Shown here: piece after piece, positions 32,091-40,338 of the stretch
How positions within the stretch are numbered: the first letter of the stretch is position 1
Layout of the letters: every line of letters begins with the position of its first letter
Assembly (NCBI GenBank): GCA_015680685.1
Contig: MNCI01008572.1
Coordinates: 1,336,230 to 1,376,567, forward strand
Source of the DNA: Gnetum montanum
Taxonomy: Eukaryota > Streptophyta > Gnetopsida > Gnetales > Gnetaceae
Reading direction: 5' to 3'
Length of the DNA stretch: 40,338 nucleotides
Program-made: the position numbers and the translations under genes
The notes under the pieces: generated by a model
What the model was told of the DNA's origin: nothing
The model's database searches: none
The model's input: the letters and a program-made list of their open reading frames with translations, nothing else

Positions 32091-32109
32091 TGGCACTAGA
32101 AGGAGGGCT
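32091..32109 (+). other. Primer-binding site of element C (tRNA-Asn type)
   Basis: TGGCACTAGAAGGAGGGCT differs at one base from the complement of plant tRNA-Asn 3' end plus CCA, as I remember it. The same inner base differs in element A, so it may be a property of the local tRNA or lineage. Confidence 0.75.
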
Positions 32110-32200
32110 GAAAATCAAGCCTTTAGGTTCATAAGCCTTATACTTTTAGTACATCAACAATTATTTGTAAGGCTTAAGAATTAGATACTATTTTCAGTTC

Positions 32201-35200
32201 ATGACCAAGAAATTTGATAGTTTGGAAAGTTTCAAAGTTTCAAAAGATATTCTAGATTCTAAGACTGATTCTTCATCAGAAGAAGAACAAAAGAAAGTTT
32301 TTGAATTGGGAACAAGTAGTGGAGTGAAAACTAGAAGATCAAGAAGATCACCCATTATATCTGGTTTATCAATTCGTAAGAGAAGATCTAGAAAGTCTAA
32401 GAGTTCAACATTTCAAAGGAATAGGATGGCAAATCCTTGGCAAGGAGTTACACCATTAGGATTTCAAAATTACAATGATATTCCTAAGGTAGTTTACAAA
32501 TATTTGCCTGAGCCTTTCATTCCTGGAAAAGCTTATTTAGCTGAAGAATATATTCACATGTTTGAGTTAGCTTTAGCTCATGCAAATATTCAACATCAAG
32601 ATCAAGCTTGTAGGTTGTTTGTATCAAATCTAAAGGATATGGCTCAGATTTGGTATTCGAACTTACCAAGTAATAGTATTACAAGTTGGGATGACATGAA
32701 GAATCTTTTCTTAGCCCAGTTTGGTAATCAATTAGATCAACAACAACTATACTGTGGGCTGATACAAGCTAAGCAAGGAGTTAAAGAGTCAATTAGAGAT
32801 TTTAACATCAAGTTTCAACGAATTTGTGGACTCTTTCAAAGACAATATAGGCCATCAGAAGAAATGCTTAAAGAAACTTATCTTAAGGCTGTCAACCCCA
32901 ACATTTCAATTTGGTTAAGGAGAACTCCAAACTTAACTACACTAAATGACTACTTTAGTGAAGCTATACAGTTAGAAAAACAGTTGAACTTGAATCCTGA
33001 AGAAAATATTGCAATTCAAAAAAGAGAAGAAAGAGTTATGATTCCTATGCAAGATTTTGCTCAATTTAAAGCTTTACCAGGTCCATCTCATGTTAAGAAA
33101 GAGCAAGAACATGAAAGAGTAGGATCTGAAAAAGGACAATTAATGAGAGATATGTCTAACAAAATAGTGAAGCTTGAAAAAGCATTGGCAAGAGTTAATA
33201 TCAAGGAAGAAAGGAAAAATAGAAAGCATAAACATCAAGACACTAAGTTAGTAGAAGATGAGGATGAAAGTGATCTTATTATGTCCAACTTTCTTGATAT
33301 TGAATCTGATAATGAGTTATCTAGTGTTCACTATGCAAGTAAATCTTCTAGCAATGGATCTAGTGATACTTCTTCTCTATCAAGTTCTGAAGAAGATATG
33401 TCTTCAGATGAAGAATGTAATAACAATGAGGAAAATGGATATAGTCTTCGATCTAAGGAAAGACTAACTACTTCTAGACCCCCAAATGTTATTACTGATC
33501 CATCTACTAAGAGAAAAGCTTTTGAGCCAAGTAGAAAGGATAAGAATAAAGGTAAAGACAATCAAGTGGAGCAAAGCACTCCAAATCAGTCTTTTAATAA
33601 ATGGATAAAGAGATCAAGCTTCATTGGTGATGGAGAATATGATTTGATAGAAGACCTTAAACATGTCAAGGCCAATATTAGCCTCTATCAGTTGCTTCAA
33701 ATAGGAGATCAGCAAAGAAAGGCTTTAGAGTTCATTAAAGGTAAAAGGAGAGTTAGAGAATCAGAGTTAAGTTATGTGTCTAATAATGATGAGAAATTAA
33801 AGACTTCATATGATAAGGAAGCTCCTCCTTTCCTTTTGACAATGAAATTAAAGGATAAATACTTACACAATTGTTTGGTTGATTCTGGAGCTACGTCTAC
33901 TATAATGCCATTGTCTATATGTAAGAAACTTGGTTTGATTCCTGAAAAATCAAATAAAAAGATTGTTCAAGTGGATAAAAGTAGAGTGAAGATTGTGGGT
34001 CAATTGCCAAATGTTCTATTGGAAATTGCTTCTGAACCTCGCATCAGAAGTAGAGTAACTATTCAAGTGGCAGATATACCAGATTCACATAGTCTCTTAT
34101 TGAGTAGAAGTTGGAGCAAGAATTTCTCTGGTTACATATCAACAGATTATTCTCACATGTGGTTACCTTGGAAAGGAGAACCAAATCAGATATACATCTA
34201 TAGTGAACCTATGATGATAGATAACATTACTTCAAATGGAAGAAGTAAAATAGTTGAAAAAGGAGGTGTTGAAAACAAAATTTGTACACTCCAAGAAAGT
34301 TATAGTCCTGAAAAAGAACAATCAAAGCAAGAAGATAAATGGGAGTTATACTTTGACGGTTCATGTAATTCAAAAGGTGTAGGAGTTGGAATAGTTATAT
34401 TCAAGAATGGTACACCTGAAATTCTCAAGGCAATTCATTTATCTTTCCCTTGTACTAACAACAAGGCTGAGTATGAAGCTTTATGCATTGGTATGAGAAT
34501 AGCTCTAGACAAAAATATCAAAGAAATCACTATTAAAGGAGACTCAAGATTAGTCTGTGAACAAGTAAAAGGTAACTGTGTTGTAAAGAGCTCATTCTTA
34601 AGACCTTATAAGCAACTTGCTTGTAAGATGTTAGACCAGTTTCAATATTGCCAAATAGAGCATGTAAATAGAGCAGAGAATCTTATGGCAGACTATTTGG
34701 CAAAAGCAGCTTCAACATTGGATATGCAAATATTAGAAAGTTACAAAGATGTCATGATTGAAGAAGAACATCAGCCATCAGTACCAGATAATATAAGACA
34801 TTTACAAGTATTTGAAGATGATGATCAAGTACTAAGATTTATGAAAAATAAACAAGAATTTGAGGGTCAAGTGATACCTGAAACGTCATCAAATTCCAAA
34901 GCTAATTTTATTCCAAAAAGGATGATTGATTTGGAACATGAGTTCAAGAAAAATTTACTTACTGGAAAGGATATACAAAACCCAGATAGTCAAGCTTTTG
35001 AGGCAGTGAATTTTGGATTAGACAGGATGCCAAAGATGTTAAATGTTACAAAGGAAAGAGATTCAAATTTCAAGCAAGATTTGTTAACATGTCTAAGAAA
35101 TAATTTGGACAATTTTGCTTGGTCTTATGATGATCTTAAAGCTTTTCGGCAAGATGTGATGACGCATAAGATTCCTTTAATGGAAGGTTGCAAAACAGTC

Positions 35201-36187
35201 AAGCAAAAACAAAGGAAATTTAATCCATCATTTGAACCAGCTATGGAAGCCGAAATCAAGAAGTTGTTGCAAGCACAAATTATATATCCAGTACGATATT
35301 CTACATGGCTTGCTAACCTTGTCCCAGTAAGAAAGAAAAATGGTGATATAAGACTTTGTGTAGACTTTAGAAATCTAAATGATGCTTCAAAAAAGGATAA
35401 GTATCCACTTCCAAGAATTGATGAGATGCTGATTAAAGTCTCAGGTTGTCAAGCATATTCTTTCTTAGACGGTTTCTCAGGTTATAATCAAATCGTGGTA
35501 GATAAGAATGATAGATACAAAACATCATTTATCACCAAATGGGGAACTTTTGCCTACCAAAGAATGCCATTCGGATTGTCCAATGCTGGAGCTACTTTTC
35601 AAAGAGCAATGGATTTAGCATTTAAGGATTTATTAGGCAAATTCGTAGTAGTTTATTTGGACGATATTACAGTATTTTCAAAAAGAAAAGAAGATCATAT
35701 TGATCATCTCCAGCAAGTTTTCGACAGATGTCGTGAGTTTGGTATTTCATTAAATCCTAAGAAGTGTATCTTCGGGGTTAAATCTGGAAGTTTATTAGGC
35801 CATGTGATATGTCAAGAAGGGATTGCCATAGACAAATCCCGAATTCAAGCAGTCCAGAATATTGAGCATCCCACAAGTAAGAAATCTCTTAGATCATTCT
35901 TTGGGAAGATCAACTTTGTGAAGAAGTTCATCCCCAGGTTTACTGAAATTACCAAACCTTTGATGCATATGCTTAAAAAGGATGTCCAAGTAGAGAAAAC
36001 ACCAAAATCAGAGAGAGCGTTATCAGAAATTAAAATAGCTATACAAGAGGTTCCATATTTGGTAAAGCCTAGACTTAAAGAAAATTTTTGGTTATACTCA
36101 TTTGCTTCAAATGATTCTATCACTGCCATTCTAACACAAAAGGATAGTGAAGGTCAAGATGAACCAATTGGATTTTTTGGGTATTAG
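32201..36187 (+). CDS. gag-pol: Element C Gag-PR-archaeal RNase H-RT polyprotein
   Basis: One open frame starts at the first ATG after the PBS. Residues 75-270 form a capsid-like Gag domain (WQGVTPLGFQNYND to LNDYFSEAIQLEKQ), followed by an acidic serine-rich linker; no CCHC knuckle is seen. Protease has VDSGATSTIMP with D561. RNase H of archaeal type follows at residues 713-840 with all four acids: D719 (LYFDGSC), E757 (NKAEYEAL), D781 (KGDSRLV) and D831 (MADYLA). RT follows at about 1000-1220 (YPLPRIDEML, FLDGFSGYNQ, MPFGLSNAGATF) with YLDD at 1152-1155. The frame ends with TAG in the native RNase H, where GYQLKG would be expected. RT and this RNase H look functional; the placing of RNase H between PR and RT is unusual. 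Confidence 0.9.
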   Translation: MTKKFDSLESFKVSKDILDSKTDSSSEEEQKKVFELGTSSGVKTRRSRRSPIISGLSIRKRRSRKSKSSTFQRNRMANPWQGVTPLGFQNYNDIPKVVYKYLPEPFIPGKAYLAEEYIHMFELALAHANIQHQDQACRLFVSNLKDMAQIWYSNLPSNSITSWDDMKNLFLAQFGNQLDQQQLYCGLIQAKQGVKESIRDFNIKFQRICGLFQRQYRPSEEMLKETYLKAVNPNISIWLRRTPNLTTLNDYFSEAIQLEKQLNLNPEENIAIQKREERVMIPMQDFAQFKALPGPSHVKKEQEHERVGSEKGQLMRDMSNKIVKLEKALARVNIKEERKNRKHKHQDTKLVEDEDESDLIMSNFLDIESDNELSSVHYASKSSSNGSSDTSSLSSSEEDMSSDEECNNNEENGYSLRSKERLTTSRPPNVITDPSTKRKAFEPSRKDKNKGKDNQVEQSTPNQSFNKWIKRSSFIGDGEYDLIEDLKHVKANISLYQLLQIGDQQRKALEFIKGKRRVRESELSYVSNNDEKLKTSYDKEAPPFLLTMKLKDKYLHNCLVDSGATSTIMPLSICKKLGLIPEKSNKKIVQVDKSRVKIVGQLPNVLLEIASEPRIRSRVTIQVADIPDSHSLLLSRSWSKNFSGYISTDYSHMWLPWKGEPNQIYIYSEPMMIDNITSNGRSKIVEKGGVENKICTLQESYSPEKEQSKQEDKWELYFDGSCNSKGVGVGIVIFKNGTPEILKAIHLSFPCTNNKAEYEALCIGMRIALDKNIKEITIKGDSRLVCEQVKGNCVVKSSFLRPYKQLACKMLDQFQYCQIEHVNRAENLMADYLAKAASTLDMQILESYKDVMIEEEHQPSVPDNIRHLQVFEDDDQVLRFMKNKQEFEGQVIPETSSNSKANFIPKRMIDLEHEFKKNLLTGKDIQNPDSQAFEAVNFGLDRMPKMLNVTKERDSNFKQDLLTCLRNNLDNFAWSYDDLKAFRQDVMTHKIPLMEGCKTVKQKQRKFNPSFEPAMEAEIKKLLQAQIIYPVRYSTWLANLVPVRKKNGDIRLCVDFRNLNDASKKDKYPLPRIDEMLIKVSGCQAYSFLDGFSGYNQIVVDKNDRYKTSFITKWGTFAYQRMPFGLSNAGATFQRAMDLAFKDLLGKFVVVYLDDITVFSKRKEDHIDHLQQVFDRCREFGISLNPKKCIFGVKSGSLLGHVICQEGIAIDKSRIQAVQNIEHPTSKKSLRSFFGKINFVKKFIPRFTEITKPLMHMLKKDVQVEKTPKSERALSEIKIAIQEVPYLVKPRLKENFWLYSFASNDSITAILTQKDSEGQDEPIGFFGY

Positions 36188-37735
36188 TTGAAAGGTTCAG
36201 AGTTAAATTATTCAGACTTAGAGAAATAAGCTTTCACAGTCATCAAGGCGCTTCAGCATTTTAAATATTATTTGGAGAGTTCATTCGTTCACATTATGCT
36301 AATTGAACCTACAGTCAAGCGATTCCTATCCCAAAATGAGATTGGATTGAAATGAGGAAAATGGCTAATTAAGTTGCAAAGTTTCAAATTTTCATTGCAA
36401 ATATGCAAGACAATTAAGGGAATGAGACTAGCCAAGTTAATGACTAGAGAAAGTGAAGTTTATACATTTGACACCCATGAAGAGAATTGGTACGATGATA
36501 TTCTCAAATTTCTTACTATCAGGAAAATCCCAAATAATTTAACTACAAGTCAAAAGAGAGCTTTCTTCAAAAGAGCACGAAGATTTGTTGTTAAAGATGG
36601 TGTATTATATCGAAAGGATTTTCGGGGAGTTTTATTGGAATGTGTTCATAATGATCAAATTAGTTTCATCTTGGAACAATTTCATGATCATTTGAATTTA
36701 TTTTATGAATCCCCTAAATCAACTATGCAACATATACTTCGATACGGATATTACCAGCCTTCCATGTATCGAGACATTAATTCAAAGATTCAAAAATGTT
36801 ATAAATGTCAAGTTCATGGGCCTAAGATTAAAAGGGCTAGAGCCCCTTTAAAACCAGTAGGTGCAGATAGACCATTTCAGCAATGGGATTTGGATTTTAT
36901 TGGTACAATTACTCCTTCAAGAGCTGGACACAAGTTTATTCTCACAGCTACTGATTATTTCACTAAATGGTCTGAAGCAAAGGCTCTAAGAGGAAGTTCA
37001 GCATCAGACGTGGTTAAGTTTCTAGAAGACCACATTCTAAGTAGATTCGGTCTACCTGAAGTGTTAGTGTCAGACAATGGACCTGCCTTCAAATCCGAAG
37101 TGTTTACCAAATGGGCATCTGCAAAATCCATTTTCTTATTTTCTTCATCAAATTATTATCCTCAAGGAAATGGCCTAGCAGAATCCACCAATAAAAAGCT
37201 TATCGCTTATATCAAGAAATCAATGGATGGGAATCCAGGAAATTGGATTGATTATCTACAATCTGCATTATGGTTAGATCGAATCAGATTCAAGAAAGCT
37301 ATTGGGACATCACCATATAACTTAGTCTATGGTTTGCCAGCAAGAATTACAAACAAGATTATAAGCTCAGCTTCTGAATTTGTACAAAGATATAGTGAAA
37401 AGACTGACAAAGATAGAAGTTTCATGACTTTACTTATTAAAAGAGAAGCTGAAGTAGATAAAGCAAGGGATAATTTGTTACGAAATACCTCTCAAGTCAA
37501 AAGATGGTTTGATAGGAAATCTTTGAAAAGGAATTTCAAGATAGGAGACCTTGTCTTATTATGGAATATGAAGAAACCAAATAAGTTTACACCGACATGG
37601 ACTGGTCCCTTTCAAATTACAAAGCAATTATCAGAGGATACTTACAAATTATCAACCTTGGATGGCATGGAATTGCAATTTCCATATAATGTTTTGCATA
37701 TAAAACATTATTTGGGACAATTGCATACAACTTGA
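36188..37735 (+). pseudogene. pol: Element C native RNase H remnant and integrase (same frame, after stops)
   Basis: The frame continues after TAG at 36185 and meets TAA at about 36228 (EK*AF) and TGA at about 36352 (LK*GKW), then stays open for 453 codons. The native RNase H begins in the previous feature with WLYSFASND, lacking its first acid. INT has a zinc-binding part ending CYKCQVHG, then the catalytic set in WDLDFIG, VSDNGPAF and LAESTNK, and a C-terminal part with FKIGDLVLLWNMKKP and WTGPFQI. INT looks intact. The stops are each one C-to-T (or G-to-A) step from a sense codon. Whether they are decay or are read through is not known. Confidence 0.85.
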
Positions 37736-38023
37736 AGATGTCATCACACAAAATAATATATGTATATAGTATTATGTAAATATTACTAGGGATATAGTGT
37801 CCATTATATTTAATTATGCTTTATTTATATTTGAAACATTATCTTTCCTTCAAATGAGGCAAGTGGAAGCCTACAAGTAAAACAAGTGGAATTCTACAAG
37901 TTTGACAAGTGGGGAAGGTGACTCATCCACCACTTGGAGAGGATTGTGACAAATGTTTTAAATGCCTAAAAAGAAGGAAGCTTGGTTGAAGACACTTGGA
38001 TGGGAGTTCAAATTTTTAGCACC

Positions 38024-38030
38024 TATAAAA
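38024..38030 (+). promoter_or_regulatory. TATA box before the accessory ORF of element C
   Basis: CACCTATAAAAGGAGG lies 71 bp before the ATG at 38101, normal promoter spacing for a plant gene with a leader of about 40 nt. It is internal to the element, between INT and the PPT. It might instead be a remnant of an older LTR U3. Confidence 0.6.
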
Positions 38031-38100
38031 GGAGGGTTAGATTGCTTAAGATTTCATCATCTTTCATTTCAAGTTTGGTAGTGAAGGTTAGATAGAGCTA

Positions 38101-38613
38101 ATGGAGTTTAAGAGAGCATTAAGAAGGCCTTTTATTCCATATGTGATGGGATGTTGCCCTGAATATGTATTGAAGGCTTATCTAAAGGCTAGATCTTATG
38201 GAGCTCCAAAGGAATGCCCTTTTATGGCTTGGCTATCCGATGAATTTTCTTTTCTCACTAGAGGCTTGGATATAGAATCCAATGTTTGGGGGCGATATCA
38301 AGATTGCTCCAAAGAAGAAGAGAAAGAAGAAGAGCCACCAACTTATGAAGAGTCATCATGGGGATGGGGAGAAGCTTTTGCCTCTCAAGAGAAAAATGAA
38401 GGATTCAATGGAGAAGGACAAAAGAGCTCTCCCCAAAAAGAAAATGAGGAAAATGTTGAAGAGAAAGCTCCAATAGATCAAGGTGAGAGTTCTACCAAGT
38501 CAGAAACAAATAGGACTGCCTACATCACATTAGAAATATCCTATGAAAAGGTGAAGGAGATGAGGATTCCCACTAGGGTAACCCTCACAATTCAGTTTGC
38601 ATCCCAAGAATAG
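38101..38613 (+). CDS. Accessory ORF of element C, unknown function
   Basis: The frame of 170 codons starts with ATG shortly after a TATA box and ends with TAG. The N-terminal third is basic and aromatic, with two nearby cysteines (RRPFIPYVMGCCPEYVLKAY). The middle is acidic and glutamate/serine-rich (CSKEEEKEEEPPTYEE onward), likely unstructured. The last 35 residues return to ordered-looking sequence (TAYITLEISYEKVKEMRIPT). No signal peptide, membrane segment or known domain is seen. It is not in the pol frame and is separated from INT by 365 bp. Additional ORFs in this place occur in several plant gypsy lineages, but I do not recognise this one. Confidence 0.55.
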   Translation: MEFKRALRRPFIPYVMGCCPEYVLKAYLKARSYGAPKECPFMAWLSDEFSFLTRGLDIESNVWGRYQDCSKEEEKEEEPPTYEESSWGWGEAFASQEKNEGFNGEGQKSSPQKENEENVEEKAPIDQGESSTKSETNRTAYITLEISYEKVKEMRIPTRVTLTIQFASQE

Positions 38614-38789
38614 TCCATGAAGAACTTGATGATATACAGTTTATTGTTTTTCTTAGGAATGAGGTTTTTGTCCCATTACACCTTATGTTAAATGGGAATT
38701 TTCCTCAAAAAAGATTTCTTTTGAAAAATTCAGTGAGAATTTTAGTATGTTTCAGTTTCATAATGAAGAATAAATTTCTTTGAGTTTTT

Positions 38790-38802
38790 AAGGGGGCAGA
38801 AA
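38790..38802 (+). other. Polypurine tract of element C
   Basis: AAGGGGGCAGAAA is followed directly by TGTTGG, the usual plant gypsy LTR start. It would prime plus-strand synthesis. Confidence 0.75.
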
Positions 38803-39534
38803 TGTTGGCACATTTGGCCATTTTATGGAACAGTAAGACTCCTAATTTGAAAAATAAAACTCATGGATTTTATTTTTGGTAAATTTTCAATAACTTACAA
38901 AAGTTATCAAAGTTATATAAGTTATTATTGGCATATCAAAGTTTAATTGCCCAGTTGTTAAGACTTTGTGGTGTAAATCAAAGTTTGAATGAGATGACAA
39001 GATTGTTATGGGTGTAATTTTGGGGCAAAGAAACTGATGTTGGGATATTCCAGAGACATTAGCAAACATCCGCTACCGGTGCAAAAACTATTCCAAAAAT
39101 ACAAATGTTTTAGTGTTACGCTCTTTTGCAGGCTCGTGATTTTGAAAAATGCCCAAAACCCTCACTCACGCAGTTGTTAGCAATACAGCAAACCATGGGA
39201 TTCCTGGGCATGGGTCTGTGGAAGGCATACACAACAACAAAATTATACCTGTAACATCGTCGTCTGAATGTGCTCTGGATGGCTAAATGCCCATTTTACC
39301 TTCCAGAATTTTTCTCAACGCAGCCCTGTTTGCGGATTCCGCTAACAATTTGGTGGGTTCAGCAATAGAATTGGAGAAATTAGACAAGAATAATTGCAGA
39401 ATTGATGAGGGTTCTTTCGTTGCCGACGCAAATTCAGCATTTGATGGGAGTTTTGGGCGTCCTTGGAGGAATTAGTGGATCTGTTTTCCGTCATTAAGGC
39501 TTTCGAGAGGCTTAAGTTTGCAATGGTGCCAACA
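38803..39534 (+). repeat. Possible 3' LTR of element C
   Basis: The left edge TGTTGGCACATTTGG follows the PPT. A right edge at GGTGCCAACA (39534) resembles CGCCAACA at the 5' LTR edge. Inner similarity to the 5' side is weak: GGTAAATTTTCAATAACTTAC (38878) against GGTAATTTTCAACAACTCAC (31831), and CCAGAGAC about 175 bp later in both. A frame at 39287-39475 within it is unrecognised. The right end is not reliable. Confidence 0.35.
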
Positions 39535-40338
39535 TGACATGACTGCGACGGCTGCGACGATGACGACGACGTCTGCGACAGCGATAGCGGTGGTGAAGCA
39601 AGGCATGAAACCCTGGCCGCAAGCCTACGCAGAACCAGGCCAGAAAAACCCTTGGTTGAAGGCGAGCACAGCAAGGCAAGTGCAGCTACGATTGGAAACG
39701 ACGACCAAAATTGCAAAGCCTAAAATTTCCAAATCATATCTTCATCAAAACTTGCAGGCATTTTCAAGAAGCAGAGGTTACAACAGTTACAGATCTGTAC
39801 GTAACACATGGCAACGTTTCCTGACACAGCGGCTGAGTCTTCTCCTGTGAAGGCAGTTGCTGGTAACGATTTTTGGCTAGAAAAGATATTTTGGATCAGT
39901 TGCAGGATCGATGGCTTTTCCTTCGGGCTCATATTTTGGGTCATTCCGAATTTTAATTACAATTATCGGGGATGCAAAAATAAAATCAACTACCGCTACC
40001 ACCAATGAGGTGGAGATTATATTATATTTTTATGATAAAATCTTAGAGCTTAGTGACACTTAGAATTTAAAATTTAAAATAAATTAAATTAGATTAGGGA
40101 TTTTAGAAAAATTACTTACAAAGGAAATATTCATAATATGTACAAATATTAATTCCTCCTAACTTTATGAGTAACCTCCTAACCATAATTAAATGAGTAA
40201 GTTGTAACCTCCTTACTTGGGAGAAAAGTTAGCTAGGATATTTTAGCAAGTAATCTCCTATTGGTTGGCCAAGTTACTTGGGAGAGAAGTTAGGTGAGAT
40301 ATTTTTAAATATGTAACTTCCCTACCTACCTTGGAACC
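39535..40338. other. Unassigned right end
   Basis: 39540-39720 is GC-rich with GACGACG repeats and could be host sequence; short frames on both strands are not recognised. From 40020 the DNA is AT-rich. Two imperfect copies of TTACTTGGGAGARAAGTTAG lie near 40217 and 40274, each followed by GATATTTT, and may be part of another LTR. Confidence 0.4.

Larger units (their letters stand above)
32084..38802 (+). mobile_element. Element C: Ty3/gypsy element with RNase H before RT (internal region)
   Basis: The region runs from behind the 5' LTR edge to the polypurine tract: PBS, 90-nt leader, gag-PR-RNase H-RT frame of 1,328 codons, native RNase H with three stops, INT, an accessory ORF with its own TATA box, and PPT. 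It is AT-rich, unlike element A, and shows few changes, so it is the youngest or best kept of the three. The order of domains separates it from A and B. Confidence 0.85.

Noticed and set aside
36374-37735. Integrase of element C as a separate gene with its own start
   Set aside because: It continues the pol frame exactly after three stops and its first methionine is not near any promoter-like sequence.
39342-39716. Minus-strand frame of 124 codons with a leader-like serine-rich start
   Set aside because: It begins at TTG, not ATG, and overlaps an equally open plus frame; no family is recognised.
1-40338. tRNA or rRNA genes
   Set aside because: Only short tRNA-like stretches were seen and both are primer-binding sites next to LTR edges; no cloverleaf could be formed around them.

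Overview
The window is plant nuclear repeat DNA. It holds three Ty3/gypsy LTR retrotransposons, and no gene of the host can be named with confidence. The support for a land plant is: primer-binding sites matching plant tRNA-Asn (from memory), pol with a second archaeal-type RNase H (Tat-like), long LTRs, nested insertion and heavy C-to-T decay. A large repeat-rich genome (for example a gymnosperm or fern) would fit, but the species cannot be read from the sequence.

Layout. Element A (minus strand, 1-12795) is GC-rich and is cut by the window start. Its 5' LTR is at 11679-12795, its PBS at 11653-11671, gag and protease at 11176-7307, and RT plus native RNase H at 1772-1. Element B (plus strand, 12796-29507) is older and has gag, PR, RT, two RNases H, INT and a 3' LTR ending at 29507. 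A appears to be inserted in the gag region of B, so the 5' end of B lies outside the window. Unidentified repeat DNA follows at 29508-32083. Element C (internal part 32084-38802, plus strand) is a different and younger lineage with a long, nearly open polyprotein. The right end (about 39535-40338) is unassigned.

The main discovery candidate: A and B both carry, between protease and RT, a complete eight-exon gene on the opposite strand. In A the exons run from 2468 to 6551 (+); in B from about 22191 to 17003 (-). The two copies are diverged but share a TATA box, the splice sites, exon 2 of exactly 450 nt in both, reading phase and protein similarity from first to last exon. The protein (about 1,030 residues before damage) starts with a domain like the FCP1/NIF (HAD-fold) CTD phosphatases whose catalytic aspartates are missing in both copies. 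A middle domain resembling plant transposon-protein domains follows, then a charged linker and a coiled coil. Because its introns run antisense to the genomic RNA they would survive retrotransposition. The whole cassette lies in what looks like a sense-strand intron between PR and RT (A: 7375-1773, phase 0 at both ends), comparable to the PR/RT intron known in Ogre elements.

Two repeat systems go with the cassette. One is a family with core GRCATTAAACTRSC in sense orientation, found on both sides of the cassette in A and B and again after INT in B. The other is a short CpG-rich motif (palindrome GCGTATACGC in A, ACTCACGCT in B) shared within each element by the LTR and the 5' region of the antisense gene.

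Element C has the order gag-PR-archaeal RNase H-RT-native RNase H-INT, with its extra RNase H before RT. It also has a separate 170-codon ORF behind its own TATA box between INT and the 3' LTR. All readings were made by eye; LTR ends and splice sites are proposals unless stated.
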